A DNA stretch of 64,000 nt from Cohaesibacter celericrescens (GTDB lineage: Bacteria > Pseudomonadota > Alphaproteobacteria > Rhizobiales > Cohaesibacteraceae): contig NZ_PKUQ01000016.1 in NCBI RefSeq assembly GCF_002866925.1, positions 186,001 to 250,000 of the forward strand. Direction: 5' to 3'. Shown one piece after another: positions 28,280-38,709 of this stretch. Positions within the stretch are counted from its first letter, which is position 1; each line of letters begins with the position of its first letter. The notes beneath the pieces are model-generated. The model was not told where the DNA came from and made no database searches. It saw only the letters and a program-made list of their open reading frames with translations. A program made the position numbers and the translations under genes.

Positions 28280-31200
28280 GTGTGTGGGTTGAAAAGTGAA
28301 TACGGAGACTTGATCGAATTGGCTGACAGTTCAAAGGCGCATGATAGTGCCCAGCCCTCCGACACTCAAGGAATAGAAGCGGATGGCTTCGAACCTTCGA
28401 TCACGTCTTCATCGTCGGATGGTGTAAACAATTTCCAAAAGAAATCATCATGGAAACGCTGGTTCGTATGGACGAGCGCCGGTCTTGTTTTGGTCTTGCT
28501 GCTATTGATCGGTTTGACCGCTCTGCGCCTTTTTGTTTCGCCGCTGTCTGTTAGTTCCTTTGTTAGCGAAATTGAGGAAGCTGCTGCTGCGGCCTTGCCG
28601 CCGGGCCAGATTTTGCTGCTGGATGATGCACAAATCAGCTTCGCCGAGAATGGTGGGCTTGCGCTTCGCTTGTCCGAGGTTGAGTTGCGAGAGGGTGAGC
28701 AGCTGCTATTGTCCGCAGCCCGGATTGATTTGGAAGTGGATATTTTATCTCTTTTCAAGCAGCAACTGCGCCCGAGTATGGTTTTTATTCCCAATATGAT
28801 AGCGCGGGTGCAGCGCGATAAAAATGGCCGCTTTCTGATTGCCGGGCAGGACCCCGGTTCGGTTGGTGAACCTATGGGCCCTCCCGTGCGTTCGCAGGCC
28901 ATATTTTATGATCCTGATGAACCTGAGTTCGTTTCCTTTATCTATTCCATGCGTCGTGCCATTCAGCCGTTGGCTGATGATGATTTGAGTAAACGGCCTC
29001 CCCGCATCCTTATCAAGGATACCGAAATCCACTTCCAAGATGACATTGCGGAAGAGACGCGGAAATTCGAAAAAGTTGCTTTTTCTTACAATCCCGCTGG
29101 TGAGAAAGATGACCTTTGGCGTATCGATTTTGCGGTGAACGGTCATCATGGGCGCATTGGGTTTGCAATGGCGGAGTTTCCGCTCTCAAAAGAAGAGAGG
29201 GGCGTGGAGGGACGCTCTATTGAGTTCCGGTTTGCTGATGTTTCCTTGCCTGATCTTGCGCCTCGCTTTGCTGACAAGAGTCAGAGATTTCAGTTTTCTT
29301 CCCCCGTTTTTGGCGGGGCGCGGTTGGATTTCGATCTCAAAGGGGCGTTGGTGGACGTGTCGGTTGCACTGGATGTTGGCGCAGGTCGTTTGGACTTTGG
29401 CGACGATGATATAGCGCTGCTGGATGAAGCCAGCTTTCGTCTGGATTGGGAGCCTGAATTGCGGGCCCTTCGTCTGGAGAAAGGGATGGTTTATTTCGGC
29501 GAGACGGGCGGCGAATTTCGGGGTGTCGCCGTTTGGCCTGAAAAGCGTGATGGTGATATACGCATAGCGATTGAGGGGGAGGATATTAAACTCGCTGCGC
29601 GGGATAATCCGAACCCACCAAAATTAGTGAAAAATCTGATCCTGCAGGCAAAAGTCGGCAGGGAGAGTGGCATCGGAACAATCGAGCGGTTTGGTGTGCT
29701 CGCCGATGAAGGGTCGCTGCAAGGGGCAGGGTCTATGGCTCTGGTCAATGGTGAGTTGACCGCCGGGATGACATTTGTTTTCTCAGAAATGCCTTATGAT
29801 CTCATTTCTCACATGTGGCCCGTCAGTATTGCAAATGGGGCCCGTGAATGGATCATCAAAAATGTCGAGGCGGGGAAAACCACAGGCGGCACCATCGAGG
29901 TGGCTCTTTCGGAAAGCATGTTTGAGCGCAATGAGGAAGGGCGTTTGGTTCTGCCGGATGATGCGGTGCAGGTGGATTTTGGTGTTCGTGACCTTCGTAT
30001 AAAAGGATTTGGCGATCTTCCTCCAGCTGAAAAGTTGAACGGCAGCGGCGTCGTTACTGGCAGGACTTTTGTTGCCAATATTGAGGATGGCCGATTTGTA
30101 ACAAAACAGGGGCGGCATTTTGGCATCAATTCCGGCAAGTTTGAAATTCCTGATCATTCACAAAAGCCTGCCACCGGTGTGGTGGTGATCGATGCTGAAG
30201 GCACAGCCTCTGCGTTGGGTGAGATTGTCGATAGCGAGCCTTTGCATGTTCTCAGATCAGAAAAACAAACCGCTTCAGGCCTTAAAGGCAAAGCAAGCGC
30301 CAAGGTAATGGTCCGGTTTCCCTTTATCAAAGATTTAAAGAAGGAAGATGTCGACTATAGCGCCAAGGTCGATCTGAAAGATTTTTCCAGTGCAAAGCCC
30401 ATCCGCAGTCGTAAAATTGAAAAAGCCGAGCTCACAATAAACACTGACGGCACCCGTGTTGATATCGCAGGTGCGGGCACTATCGACGGTCTGGTCACGC
30501 GTCTCGATTTAACCACCTCCACCGATGATTCCTTGTCGTTTGCTTCTAACTTTGAGCTTTTGCTTTCGGATGATGATCGCAGGAAAATGGGGCTGGATAT
30601 CAGTCAATGGCTGCGCGGACCGGTCATGGTGAAAGTCAAACAGGGGGGCGATAGACAGGACGTGACCCGAGTGGAAGTTGATTTGACCAAGGCGCTGCTG
30701 GCAATCGGAGAAATCGGCTGGAGCAAAAAACCAAATGTGCGCGGAAAAGCGACATTTGATCTGATCCAGAGGGGAGATAGCTATCAAGTTAGGTCTGTGA
30801 GCGTCGAGGGGGATGGGTTCTCTGCGACTGGAAGCGCAGATCTTTCCAAGGCCGACGGCCTGCAAAAGCTTACCATTTCCAAATTGCATTTGAGCCGGGG
30901 TGATCGACTACGCATTGATGCCGTTCAAAGCAAAAAGGATTTTTACACCATCCGTTTGACCGGTGAAGTGTTGGATTTGCGCGGTAAGCTGATGGCTAAC
31001 CCGTTGAATGGTACGAATGAAAATCTATCCAAAGATAGCTATGTTTTAAATGCCAACATCAAAAAGGTGATTGGTCTGTCGGGGCATTCGATTGTCAATC
31101 TTACTGCTACCCAGCATGTGATCAATGGCAAGGACCAAAGCATTCGAGCCAAAGGGCTGTTGGATGGGCGCGCCAAGCTTGATGTGACCACAAAAGCGGG

Positions 31201-31762
31201 TGAACGGCCGACGGTGCATATCTACAGTGATGATGCAGGGGCGTTGTTGCGCTTCTTTGGTGCGATAGATCGTGTGTTAGGAGGCCGTTTGGCTTTGTCT
31301 ATTGTTTTGCAAAATGGCTGGGACCATGTGACCGGCTCGGTGTTTTTTAAAGACTTTAATATCAGTGGCCAAGTGGAAAAGCAGAAGTTGACGAAAAAAT
31401 CGGTCGAACGTGTCAATGGTAATTTCAATAAATTCACCATGACCTTCTCGGGGAAAAAGGGGGTCTATTCCATCATCAATGGTGTGGTGAAGGGCCCTGT
31501 GCTAGGCGCAACCGTCGGGGGTACCGTTGATATGGGCTCTAAGAGTTTGGCGCTATCGGGGACGTATATTCCAGCTTACGGGGTGAATAATTTCTTCAGT
31601 CGAATCCCGCTTCTGGGCCGTGCGCTGGGCAATCGCAAGAATGAAGGATTGCTTGGCATCACCTATAAAATTCAGGGCAATATGTCCAACCCTCGGGTGG
31701 TCATTAATCCGGCTTCTCTGCTTGCCCCTGGAGCGCTACGCAAAATGTTTGAGTTCAATTGA
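28280..31762 (+). CDS. Large AsmA-like/DUF3971 envelope protein
   Basis: The 1160-residue product has a polar N-terminal segment of about 50 residues, one membrane helix (about 55-77, WTSAGLVLVLLLLIG) and a long beta-rich region expected to face the periplasm. The C-terminal quarter has AsmA-type features: KGPVLGATVGGTVDMGSKSLALSGTYIPAY, RIPLLGRALG and YKIQGNMSNPRVVINP. Related AsmA-like/YhdP proteins form long grooves thought to move phospholipids between membranes; the role here is inferred from that. The start is uncertain: a GTG at 28280 gives this frame, and TTG codons at 28289, 28310 and 28319 are alternatives. It is divergent from bcp and convergent with tyrS. Confidence 0.85.
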   Translation: MCGLKSEYGDLIELADSSKAHDSAQPSDTQGIEADGFEPSITSSSSDGVNNFQKKSSWKRWFVWTSAGLVLVLLLLIGLTALRLFVSPLSVSSFVSEIEEAAAAALPPGQILLLDDAQISFAENGGLALRLSEVELREGEQLLLSAARIDLEVDILSLFKQQLRPSMVFIPNMIARVQRDKNGRFLIAGQDPGSVGEPMGPPVRSQAIFYDPDEPEFVSFIYSMRRAIQPLADDDLSKRPPRILIKDTEIHFQDDIAEETRKFEKVAFSYNPAGEKDDLWRIDFAVNGHHGRIGFAMAEFPLSKEERGVEGRSIEFRFADVSLPDLAPRFADKSQRFQFSSPVFGGARLDFDLKGALVDVSVALDVGAGRLDFGDDDIALLDEASFRLDWEPELRALRLEKGMVYFGETGGEFRGVAVWPEKRDGDIRIAIEGEDIKLAARDNPNPPKLVKNLILQAKVGRESGIGTIERFGVLADEGSLQGAGSMALVNGELTAGMTFVFSEMPYDLISHMWPVSIANGAREWIIKNVEAGKTTGGTIEVALSESMFERNEEGRLVLPDDAVQVDFGVRDLRIKGFGDLPPAEKLNGSGVVTGRTFVANIEDGRFVTKQGRHFGINSGKFEIPDHSQKPATGVVVIDAEGTASALGEIVDSEPLHVLRSEKQTASGLKGKASAKVMVRFPFIKDLKKEDVDYSAKVDLKDFSSAKPIRSRKIEKAELTINTDGTRVDIAGAGTIDGLVTRLDLTTSTDDSLSFASNFELLLSDDDRRKMGLDISQWLRGPVMVKVKQGGDRQDVTRVEVDLTKALLAIGEIGWSKKPNVRGKATFDLIQRGDSYQVRSVSVEGDGFSATGSADLSKADGLQKLTISKLHLSRGDRLRIDAVQSKKDFYTIRLTGEVLDLRGKLMANPLNGTNENLSKDSYVLNANIKKVIGLSGHSIVNLTATQHVINGKDQSIRAKGLLDGRAKLDVTTKAGERPTVHIYSDDAGALLRFFGAIDRVLGGRLALSIVLQNGWDHVTGSVFFKDFNISGQVEKQKLTKKSVERVNGNFNKFTMTFSGKKGVYSIINGVVKGPVLGATVGGTVDMGSKSLALSGTYIPAYGVNNFFSRIPLLGRALGNRKNEGLLGITYKIQGNMSNPRVVINPASLLAPGALRKMFEFN

Positions 31763-31792
31763 TCTTTGCTTCTTCGTTCGGATTGGGCAAAT

Positions 31793-31821
31793 AAAAAGGC
31801 ACCTGAATAGGTGCCTTTTTT
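31793..31821. terminator. Bidirectional rho-independent terminator
   Basis: Stem GGCACCT/AGGTGCC with a GAAT loop, preceded by AAAAA and followed by TTTTTT. It lies between convergent AsmA-like and tyrS genes. Confidence 0.92.
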
Positions 31822-31919
31822 GTAAATTGAACCAGATATCTCGTATCATTTGGGAGATCACTCTGATTGAGCTTTTATCCAACTGTCGAGCATTGGTTTC
31901 AAATGTCTGTGGTTCTTAA

Positions 31920-33176
31920 TCAGATCACTTTCAGAAGCACATGTTTTTTCTTGCCCATCGACAGTTTTATGACACCGTCATCATTCAGATCCGCTTGGGT
32001 CAATGTGAGGCTGTCGCTGCTGACGGGCTTGTCATTGAGCTTCAGCGCGCCGCCTTTGATAGAGCGACGAGCGTCGCCATTGGATTTGGCTAGACCGGCG
32101 GTCACGAAAGCACTGAGAATGCCGATGCCTGTTTCCAGATCGCTGGCGGTAATGTCCACAGACGGCAAATTGGCCGCTGATCCTTGGCCTTCTTCAAATG
32201 TCTTGCGAGCTGTCTCTGACGCTTGTTCAGCCGCAGCGCGGCCATGAATGAGGGCTGTGGCTTCGGTTGCCAGTATTTTCTTGGCTTCGTTCAGCTCATT
32301 GCCTTCTAGTGCTTCAAGGCGTTTGATCTCGTCAATTGGCATAGTGGTGTAGAGCTTAAGGAAGCGGCCAACATCAGCGTCGCCGGTATTGCGCCAGAAC
32401 TGCCAATAGTCGTAAGGGCTGTACATATCACCACGCAGCCAGATCGCGCCATCAACCGATTTTCCCATTTTGGAACCATCGGATTTGGTGATCAGGGGGG
32501 TGGTCAGCGCAAATGTCTCGGTGCCGTTCATGCGGCGACAGAGGTCGATGCCGGACAGAATATTGCCCCATTGGTCCGAGCCGCCCATCTGCAGACGACA
32601 GCCATATTCCTTATTCAGAACCGTATAGTCATAGGCTTGCAGGATCATATAGTTGAATTCAATAAAGGATAAAGGCTGCTCTCGCTCCAGACGTAGACGC
32701 ACCGCATCGCGGGCCAGCATCTGGTTGATGGAGAATTTGGAGCCAACATCACGCAGCATTTCGATGTAATTGAGTTTCAGCAGCCAGTCGGCATTGTCTG
32801 CCTGAATGGCGTCTTTTGCACCATCGCCAAAGGTCAGCAAGTTGGAGAAAATCTCCCGGATGCTTTCTTTGTTGGACTGGATTTTTTCCGGTGTCAGCAA
32901 CTGGCGTGTCTCGTCGCGGCCCGACGGATCGCCTACCATCGTTGTACCACCACCCATCAAGGCAATGGGGCGATGGCCGGTTTTTTGCAGCCAGTGCAGC
33001 ATCATCATGGAAACCAGATTTCCGACATGCACAGACGGTGCTGTGCAGTCATAGCCGGTATATGCGGTAACCGTTTCATTGCAAAAGAGTTGGTCCAGCC
33101 CTTCCGGGTCCGAGCACTGATGAATGAAGCCACGTTCATTCAAAGTGTGAAGAAATTCGGATTTGAAGGCGGTCAT
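31920..33176 (-). CDS. tyrS: Tyrosyl-tRNA synthetase
   Basis: Charges tRNA-Tyr. The 418-residue product is a class Ic synthetase with the HIGH-type motif as VHVGNL following [10 protein letters not shown], a tyrosine-binding region ([25 protein letters not shown]), the KMSKS-type loop DGSKMGKS and a C-terminal S4-like RNA-binding domain ([17 protein letters not shown]). All hallmarks and the length are normal. It is convergent with the AsmA-like gene and divergent from anmK. Confidence 0.98.
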   Translation of the reverse strand: MTAFKSEFLHTLNERGFIHQCSDPEGLDQLFCNETVTAYTGYDCTAPSVHVGNLVSMMMLHWLQKTGHRPIALMGGGTTMVGDPSGRDETRQLLTPEKIQSNKESIREIFSNLLTFGDGAKDAIQADNADWLLKLNYIEMLRDVGSKFSINQMLARDAVRLRLEREQPLSFIEFNYMILQAYDYTVLNKEYGCRLQMGGSDQWGNILSGIDLCRRMNGTETFALTTPLITKSDGSKMGKSVDGAIWLRGDMYSPYDYWQFWRNTGDADVGRFLKLYTTMPIDEIKRLEALEGNELNEAKKILATEATALIHGRAAAEQASETARKTFEEGQGSAANLPSVDITASDLETGIGILSAFVTAGLAKSNGDARRSIKGGALKLNDKPVSSDSLTLTQADLNDDGVIKLSMGKKKHVLLKVI

Positions 33177-33333
33177 GGCCGCTTTTCTCCTTAATTAAAC
33201 AAATATTACCGCAAAGTTGGTCAAATGCACTTGGTAAGGCGGCGCGCATCAACTACAGGCCGGTTGTCTAGCAAAATTATTGGCAGAGTTCTAGGCCAAG
33301 ATCACCATTGCATCTGATTTGAAGGGGACAAAA

Positions 33334-34473
33334 GTGGCAAAAAACGATCAAAAACTGACACATGCGCTGGGATTGATGAGCGGAACGTCGTGTGATGGTG
33401 TGGACGCCGCCCTGATCGAGACGGATGGAGAGTCTGTTGTCAGGTCAATTGCTTCGTCATTCAGGCCCTACAATGCTCAGGAACAGGCTTTGTTGCGGCA
33501 GGCGATGGAGGATGCGCAAGGGCTGACCGATAGAGAGGCACGCCCCGGCTGTCTCGGTGAGGCAGAGGCGCTGGTAACGCAGGCCCATAGCCAAGCTGTG
33601 ACACAGCTTATGGCCACCTCCGAGGTGCAAGGTATAACGCCCGATGTGGTGGGGTTTCACGGTCAGACAGTTTGGCATGATCCTCAAAATAGCGTGACGA
33701 TACAAATCGGTAACGGGCAGACATTGGCCAATGAAATTCAATTGCCGGTGGTGTTTGATATGCGGGCGGCCGATGTTGCCGCCGGTGGGCAAGGCGCTCC
33801 CTTGGTGCCGATCTATCATAGGGCGTTGCAAGAGGTTCACAATCTGTCTTTGCCGATGGCGGTGGTCAACATCGGTGGGGTTGCGAATATCACCTGGATT
33901 GGCAAGGATGGCGATCTGACGGCTTTTGATAGTGGTCCGGGAAATGCGCTGATCAATGATCTGGTGCAAGCTCACACCGATCGCTCAATGGATGAGGGGG
34001 GCAGGATTGCGGCTGCCGGGCAGGTGGATTTCATGGCTCTCATTACGATGATTGGCAATCCCTATTTCAGAATTCCTGCGCCCAAATCTCTGGATCGTAA
34101 TGCGTTTGATCTTGCTCCTATTTCGCAATTGGCTCTTGAGGATGCTTTAGCCACGTTGACGTCTTTTACTGTTGAGAGCATCTGTCTGGGCTTGGAGCAT
34201 ATGGAAATACAGGAAGAGCAGGCAGCCAATCTGGTGCTGGTGTGTGGCGGCGGTCAACACAATGGTCACATGATGGGATTGTTGTCGGATGCGTTGGGGT
34301 CGCCAGTCATGCTGGCCAATCAAATTGGTTGGCAGGGAGATGCTCTGGAAGCCGAAGCCTTTGCCTATTTGGCTGTACGGTCCAGGCTTGGCTTACCGCT
34401 GACTTTCCCAAAAACCACAGGGGTGGCCGAACCACTGACTGGTGGTGTGTTGGTCGAGCCTTTGCTGATGTGA
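33334..34473 (+). CDS. anmK: Anhydro-N-acetylmuramic acid kinase
   Basis: Phosphorylates and opens 1,6-anhydro-MurNAc, recycling peptidoglycan turnover products to MurNAc-6-phosphate. The 379-residue product has the family start GLMSGTSCDGVDAAL (ATP/sugar binding), GFHGQTVWHDP, NIGGVANITWI, the catalytic region TAFDSGPGNALINDL, and NLVLVCGGGQHN. The GTG at 33334 is chosen because AAGGGG lies six bases upstream; the frame's upstream TTG has no such signal. Its sugar presumably comes from wall turnover to which the window's amidase and M23 peptidase may contribute. Confidence 0.97.
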   Translation: MAKNDQKLTHALGLMSGTSCDGVDAALIETDGESVVRSIASSFRPYNAQEQALLRQAMEDAQGLTDREARPGCLGEAEALVTQAHSQAVTQLMATSEVQGITPDVVGFHGQTVWHDPQNSVTIQIGNGQTLANEIQLPVVFDMRAADVAAGGQGAPLVPIYHRALQEVHNLSLPMAVVNIGGVANITWIGKDGDLTAFDSGPGNALINDLVQAHTDRSMDEGGRIAAAGQVDFMALITMIGNPYFRIPAPKSLDRNAFDLAPISQLALEDALATLTSFTVESICLGLEHMEIQEEQAANLVLVCGGGQHNGHMMGLLSDALGSPVMLANQIGWQGDALEAEAFAYLAVRSRLGLPLTFPKTTGVAEPLTGGVLVEPLLM

Positions 34474-34497
34474 CAGCTTTATTGGCTGGAGCAGACG

Positions 34498-34527
34498 AAA
34501 AAGCCGGGTTCGATGACCCGGCTTTTT
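34498..34527. terminator. Bidirectional rho-independent terminator
   Basis: Stem GCCGGGT/ACCCGGC with a six-base loop, AAAAA on the left and TTTTT on the right, between convergent anmK and the hydrolase gene. Confidence 0.92.
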
Positions 34528-34548
34528 GATGTTCAAAATGAGAAAAAC

Positions 34549-35253
34549 CTAGAGGTGAATTGGCACTTCACCGCGATCATCGCTTTCAATCACGTCTTCA
34601 AGAGTCGTTGGATCAAAACCGATGCGCTGGTCAAGATAATTTGCGCAGACATTCAGCAACTGATCGGTTTCTTCTTTGAAGAAATGGTTTGCACCAGGGA
34701 TGATTTCCTGATCGATGATAATGCCCTTTTGTGTCTTGAGCTTGTCAACGAGCGCTTGAACATCCTTGTGCGGCACGACCTTATCCATGCCACCATGAGT
34801 GATCAGGCCTGAAGACGGGCAGGGGGCAAGGAAAGAGAAGTCATAGAGATTGGCTGGTGGCGCAATCGAAATGAAGCCCTCTACCTCCGGGCGGCGCATG
34901 AGCAGCTGCATGCCAATCCAAGCGCCAAAGGAGAACCCGGCGATCCATACTCCGGGGGCTTCAGAATGGAATGACTGGACCCAATCCAAAGCTGCTGCCG
35001 CATCTGACAATTCGCCGACACCATGGTCAAACGTGCCCTGTGAGCGTCCCACACCACGGAAATTGAATCGCAGAACAGTGAAACCACGCCGCGCGAACAT
35101 ATAATAGAGATTATAGATAATCTCGTTGTTCATAGTGCCGCCGAAGCGGGGGTGCGGGTGGAGAACAATTGCTATGGGGGCCTTGCGATTTTTCGCAGGA
35201 TGGAGCCGGCCTTCCAAGCGCCCCGCAGGGCCGTTAAAGATCACCTCTGGCAT
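34549..35253 (-). CDS. Alpha/beta hydrolase
   Basis: The 234-residue product has the fold's hallmarks: an oxyanion-hole region VLHPHPRFGGTMNN, RFNFRGVGRS, the nucleophile elbow GFSFGAWIG, a late acid in THGGMDKVVP and the catalytic His in PGANHFF. The family is common in proteobacteria as a small cytosolic serine hydrolase of undefined substrate. There is no signal peptide. It ends at the terminator shared with anmK and is divergent from the suf cluster. Confidence 0.9.
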   Translation of the reverse strand: MPEVIFNGPAGRLEGRLHPAKNRKAPIAIVLHPHPRFGGTMNNEIIYNLYYMFARRGFTVLRFNFRGVGRSQGTFDHGVGELSDAAAALDWVQSFHSEAPGVWIAGFSFGAWIGMQLLMRRPEVEGFISIAPPANLYDFSFLAPCPSSGLITHGGMDKVVPHKDVQALVDKLKTQKGIIIDQEIIPGANHFFKEETDQLLNVCANYLDQRIGFDPTTLEDVIESDDRGEVPIHL

Positions 35254-35400
35254 AAAGCGCCCGGTCCTCTTGTTTTTGGTTGTTGCTATTAATCACAGCG
35301 CCCCTGCTTTGCCGAACGACAAATATGTGTAAATGCATATTATCGTTGGATCGCTAAAGGGATATAACTTGACTAGAAAAGACAAGTTTTATAACTTCAA

Positions 35401-35417
35401 TTTAGAACTATTCAAAA
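35401..35417 (+). promoter_or_regulatory. Candidate Irr box (ICE-like) upstream of the suf cluster
   Basis: TTTAGAA-CTA-TTCAAAA matches the palindromic iron-control element TTTAGAA-N3-TTCTAAA with a single mismatch. It lies about 105 bases upstream of the first gene of the Fe-S cluster operon. Irr is the heme-responsive iron regulator of Rhizobiales, and suf genes are known members of its regulon in relatives. Confidence 0.55.
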
Positions 35418-35521
35418 CTGGGTTCGCGATGATCCATTTGTACGCTCTTCATAGCACAAAGAATTGGTCTGATTTCAAGTCTTTTGGACTATTTGCCTGA
35501 ATTTATGTTTGCAGGGTGCCT

Positions 35522-36763
35522 ATGCCTTCGTTGGCAAAGGGGCTAAGCCGAACTGTTACGCAAGAAAAGTATGGTCTGATGCAACGCGTTTATCTTGATC
35601 ACAATGCAACGTCGCCTTTGCGGCCCGAAGCTCGCGATAGCATGATTGCGGCTTGGGATGTGGTTGGGAATCCGTCGTCGGTGCATCGGGAAGGGCGGGC
35701 TGCGCGCGCTTTGATTGAGGCCGCGCGTCAAAAAGTTGCCGCACTGGTCGGTGCGCAAGCTGCGCAGGTGGTCTTTACCTCTGGAGCCAGCGAAGCGAAT
35801 ATGCTTGCACTGACACCTCGTATGGTTGAGGCCTATCAACCGGCGCCCGCATCACATCTTTATTGTAGCGCCATTGAGCATCCGTCGGTGTTGAGTGGTG
35901 GGCGCTTTATGTCTGAGGCCCGGAGCGATTTTCCCGTGCTGCCTTCTGGCTTGGTTGATTTGGATGCGATGAGAGCGATTCTTGCCAGTCACGATCATAC
36001 CGATGGGCGTGCTTTGATTGCGATCATGGCGGTCAATAGTGAGACCGGCGTTATTCAACCGATTGAGAAAATCGGAGCTTTGGCGCAAGAGTATGATGCG
36101 TATTTCCATCTCGATGCCGTTCAGGCGGCTGGTCGCATTCCGCTGGATATGGCCCGGATTGGGTGTTCCAGTCTGTCTTTGTCTGCTCACAAGCTGGGCG
36201 GCCCCAAAGGGGTCGGCGCGCTGATTATGGCGCGTGACGGTCTGGAACCGGAGCCTCTGATCGTTGGTGGTCCGCAAGAAAATCGTATTCGCGCGGGCAC
36301 TGAGAATGTTGCCGGTATTGCAGCGTTTGGCGCTGTTTGTGACTGTGCGCTTACCTCACTTGATGAAGGGCAAGGCATAGGCCGACTTCAAAGCTTACGA
36401 GATGACTTTGAAGCACGTTTGTTGCAGATTGCGCCGGGTGTAGAAATTTTTGGTCAGTCCGCACCACGGGTGGCTAATACGTGCCAGTTTGCGATTCCCG
36501 GACTGAAGGGTGACACGACGCTTATCCAGCTGGATCTGGCTGGCGTTGCAGTTAGTTCCGGTTCTGCTTGTTCGTCGGGGAAGGTTGCTGCATCCCATGT
36601 GCTGGTTGCGATGGGGTATGACGCGGATTTGGCCAATTCAGCAATTCGGATGAGTCTTGGTTGGAACAGTGTGTCGGGTGATATTGACGCACTCCTTGCC
36701 CAACTTGCTAAAATATGTACGAAAAACTCACAAAAGACGAGCCGAGGCATTGTGCATGCGTGA
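35522..36763 (+). CDS. Cysteine desulfurase (IscS/NifS-type)
   Basis: PLP enzyme that takes sulfur from cysteine for Fe-S cluster and other sulfur pathways. The core starts RVYLDHNATSPLRPEA, the PLP-lysine motif is SLSAHKLGGPKG, and the persulfide cysteine lies in the loop SSGSACSSGK. That long loop marks the IscS/NifS class, in contrast to SufS downstream. Homologues usually begin at the methionine of MQRVYLDHN (35579), but that codon lacks a ribosome binding site; ATG 35522 has AGGG upstream and is used here. It opens the suf gene series and is followed by sufB after about 250 bases. Confidence 0.94.
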   Translation: MPSLAKGLSRTVTQEKYGLMQRVYLDHNATSPLRPEARDSMIAAWDVVGNPSSVHREGRAARALIEAARQKVAALVGAQAAQVVFTSGASEANMLALTPRMVEAYQPAPASHLYCSAIEHPSVLSGGRFMSEARSDFPVLPSGLVDLDAMRAILASHDHTDGRALIAIMAVNSETGVIQPIEKIGALAQEYDAYFHLDAVQAAGRIPLDMARIGCSSLSLSAHKLGGPKGVGALIMARDGLEPEPLIVGGPQENRIRAGTENVAGIAAFGAVCDCALTSLDEGQGIGRLQSLRDDFEARLLQIAPGVEIFGQSAPRVANTCQFAIPGLKGDTTLIQLDLAGVAVSSGSACSSGKVAASHVLVAMGYDADLANSAIRMSLGWNSVSGDIDALLAQLAKICTKNSQKTSRGIVHA

Positions 36764-37017
36764 TTGGCTCGCATATATAGCCTATACACTAGGCTAGAAG
36801 CCCAATGCCAAGGGGCCAGATATGAAATTGGATGTGCCGACCTTTTTACTTTTTAGGCGGCATCAAAACAAAATGAGATGCTTCAAAAGTCTGCAATCGA
36901 GCATTTCGGAACGGTTTTGTTTTGCCAACGGACCAGCGTTGGATCTTAGATGAAGCAGGAAATGGGCGTTAAGCCCAATGACCGGCGGTCTTTGAAACCG
37001 CTATGATGGAGTTGCTC

Positions 37018-38496
37018 ATGGCTGCTGTTAAAGAAACGGTTGCTCAGGTCAAAGAGATCGACGTAGACCAATATAAATATGGCTTTGTTACCGACATCGA
37101 GTCAGACAGAGCACCAAAAGGGCTGAGCGAGGAAGTCATTCGCTTCATTTCGGCAAAAAAGCAAGAGCCGGAATGGATGTTGGAGTGGCGTCTGGATGCC
37201 TATAAGCGCTGGCTGACGATGGAAGAGCCGACTTGGGCGCGGGTCGATTATCCGAAAATCGACTTTAACGACATCTATTATTATTCTGCCCCCAAAAATT
37301 CTGAGGGTTTGAAAAGCTTGGATGAAGTTGATCCTGAGTTGCTGCGTACCTATGAAAAACTCGGTATCCCTTTGCAAGAACAGGAAATTTTGGCTGGTGT
37401 TGCGGAAGAGCATCGTACCAGAGTTGCTGTGGATGCGGTTTTCGACTCGGTCTCGGTTGCAACAACCTTCAAGGCTGAATTGAAAAAAGCTGGTGTCATT
37501 TTCTGCGCGATTTCTGAAGCTATTCGTGAATATCCCGAGTTGGTTAAGAAATATCTGGCTTCGGTTGTGCCGGTTAGTGACAATTATTACGCTACGCTCA
37601 ATTCTGCTGTGTTCACCGACGGCTCGTTTGTCTACATCCCCGAGGGCGTGCGTTGTCCTATGGAGTTGTCGACTTATTTCCGCATCAATGAACAGAATAC
37701 CGGTCAGTTTGAGCGGACGCTGATTATTGCGGAAAAAGGGTCGTATGTTTCCTATTTGGAAGGCTGCACAGCCCCGCAACGCGATGAAAATCAGCTGCAT
37801 GCTGCCGTGGTGGAACTGGTCGCGCTGGAAGATGCCGAGATCAAATATTCTACCGTACAGAACTGGTACCCCGGTGACAGTGAAGGCAAAGGCGGTATTT
37901 ATAACTTTGTGACCAAGCGCGGAGATTGCCGCGAAGACAATGCCAAGATTTCTTGGACGCAGGTTGAAACCGGATCTGCTATCACTTGGAAATATCCAAG
38001 CTGTATTCTGCGCGGTGACAACAGCGTTGGCGAGTTTTACTCTATTGCCATCTCAAATGGTCATCAGCAGGTTGATAGCGGCACCAAGATGATCCATTTG
38101 GGCAAGAATACCTCTTCTCGGATCATCTCCAAGGGTATCTCAGCAGGCAAGTCGCAGAACACCTATCGCGGCCTCGTTTCTGCACACAAAAAAGCCAAAC
38201 ACGCTAGGAACTTCACCCAGTGTGACAGCCTGTTGATTGGCAATGAATGTGGTGCTCATACGGTGCCTTACATCGAAAGCAAAAACGCTTCTGCTATTTT
38301 TGAGCATGAAGCGACAACCTCGAAAATCTCGGATGACCAAATGTTCTATTGCCGTGCGCGTGGCATTGGCGAGGAAGAGGCTGTTGCCCTGATTGTGAAT
38401 GGTTTTGTGAAGGATGTGATTCAGCAGTTGCCGATGGAGTTTGCTGTCGAGGCGCAAAAGTTGATCAATATTTCGCTCGAAGGTTCAGTTGGTTAA
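37018..38496 (+). CDS. sufB: Fe-S cluster assembly scaffold subunit SufB
   Basis: Core of the SufBC2D scaffold on which Fe-S clusters are built in the cytosol. The 492-residue product has the family's typical regions: [63 protein letters not shown], the C-terminal beta-helix with [31 protein letters not shown] with the conserved Cys, and [12 protein letters not shown] 37018 has GGAG six bases upstream and gives MAAVKETV; the frame's earlier ATGs at 37003 and 37006 have no such site. It follows the cysteine desulfurase gene. Confidence 0.98.
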   Translation: MAAVKETVAQVKEIDVDQYKYGFVTDIESDRAPKGLSEEVIRFISAKKQEPEWMLEWRLDAYKRWLTMEEPTWARVDYPKIDFNDIYYYSAPKNSEGLKSLDEVDPELLRTYEKLGIPLQEQEILAGVAEEHRTRVAVDAVFDSVSVATTFKAELKKAGVIFCAISEAIREYPELVKKYLASVVPVSDNYYATLNSAVFTDGSFVYIPEGVRCPMELSTYFRINEQNTGQFERTLIIAEKGSYVSYLEGCTAPQRDENQLHAAVVELVALEDAEIKYSTVQNWYPGDSEGKGGIYNFVTKRGDCREDNAKISWTQVETGSAITWKYPSCILRGDNSVGEFYSIAISNGHQQVDSGTKMIHLGKNTSSRIISKGISAGKSQNTYRGLVSAHKKAKHARNFTQCDSLLIGNECGAHTVPYIESKNASAIFEHEATTSKISDDQMFYCRARGIGEEEAVALIVNGFVKDVIQQLPMEFAVEAQKLINISLEGSVG

Positions 38497-38510
38497 GGTG
38501 GTCTTTTATC

Positions 38511-38654
38511 ATGGGTAATGAAACCGTGCGTTCGGTTTTCTCTATTGATGATGCTGCATTCAAGCCAATTTGTCAGTTTCTTGATTTGGCTTTTGCCAAG
38601 CCTGAATCGTCAAAGGCCTTTCCATTCCGGCCAATCAGCCGGGCAAACGATTGA
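38511..38654 (+). CDS. Possible small protein between sufB and sufC
   Basis: A 47-codon frame begins at ATG 38511, 14 bases after the sufB stop, with AAGGTGG about nine bases upstream, and ends 55 bases before sufC. The product (start MGNETVRSVF, end PISRAND) has no motif I recognise. Its position inside the operon and plausible ribosome binding site favour translation, but it may also be a leader or chance frame. Confidence 0.35.
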   Translation: MGNETVRSVFSIDDAAFKPICQFLDLAFAKPESSKAFPFRPISRAND

Positions 38655-38709
38655 TACGATATACTGGGACGGCGAAGCTGAAGAAGCGGCGCCTCAAAGG
38701 AAAAACACA

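Noticed and set aside
38518-38709. 64-residue N-terminal extension of SufC
   Set aside because: SufC homologues start at the MLEIKNLHA region, and a good ribosome binding site lies before 38710.
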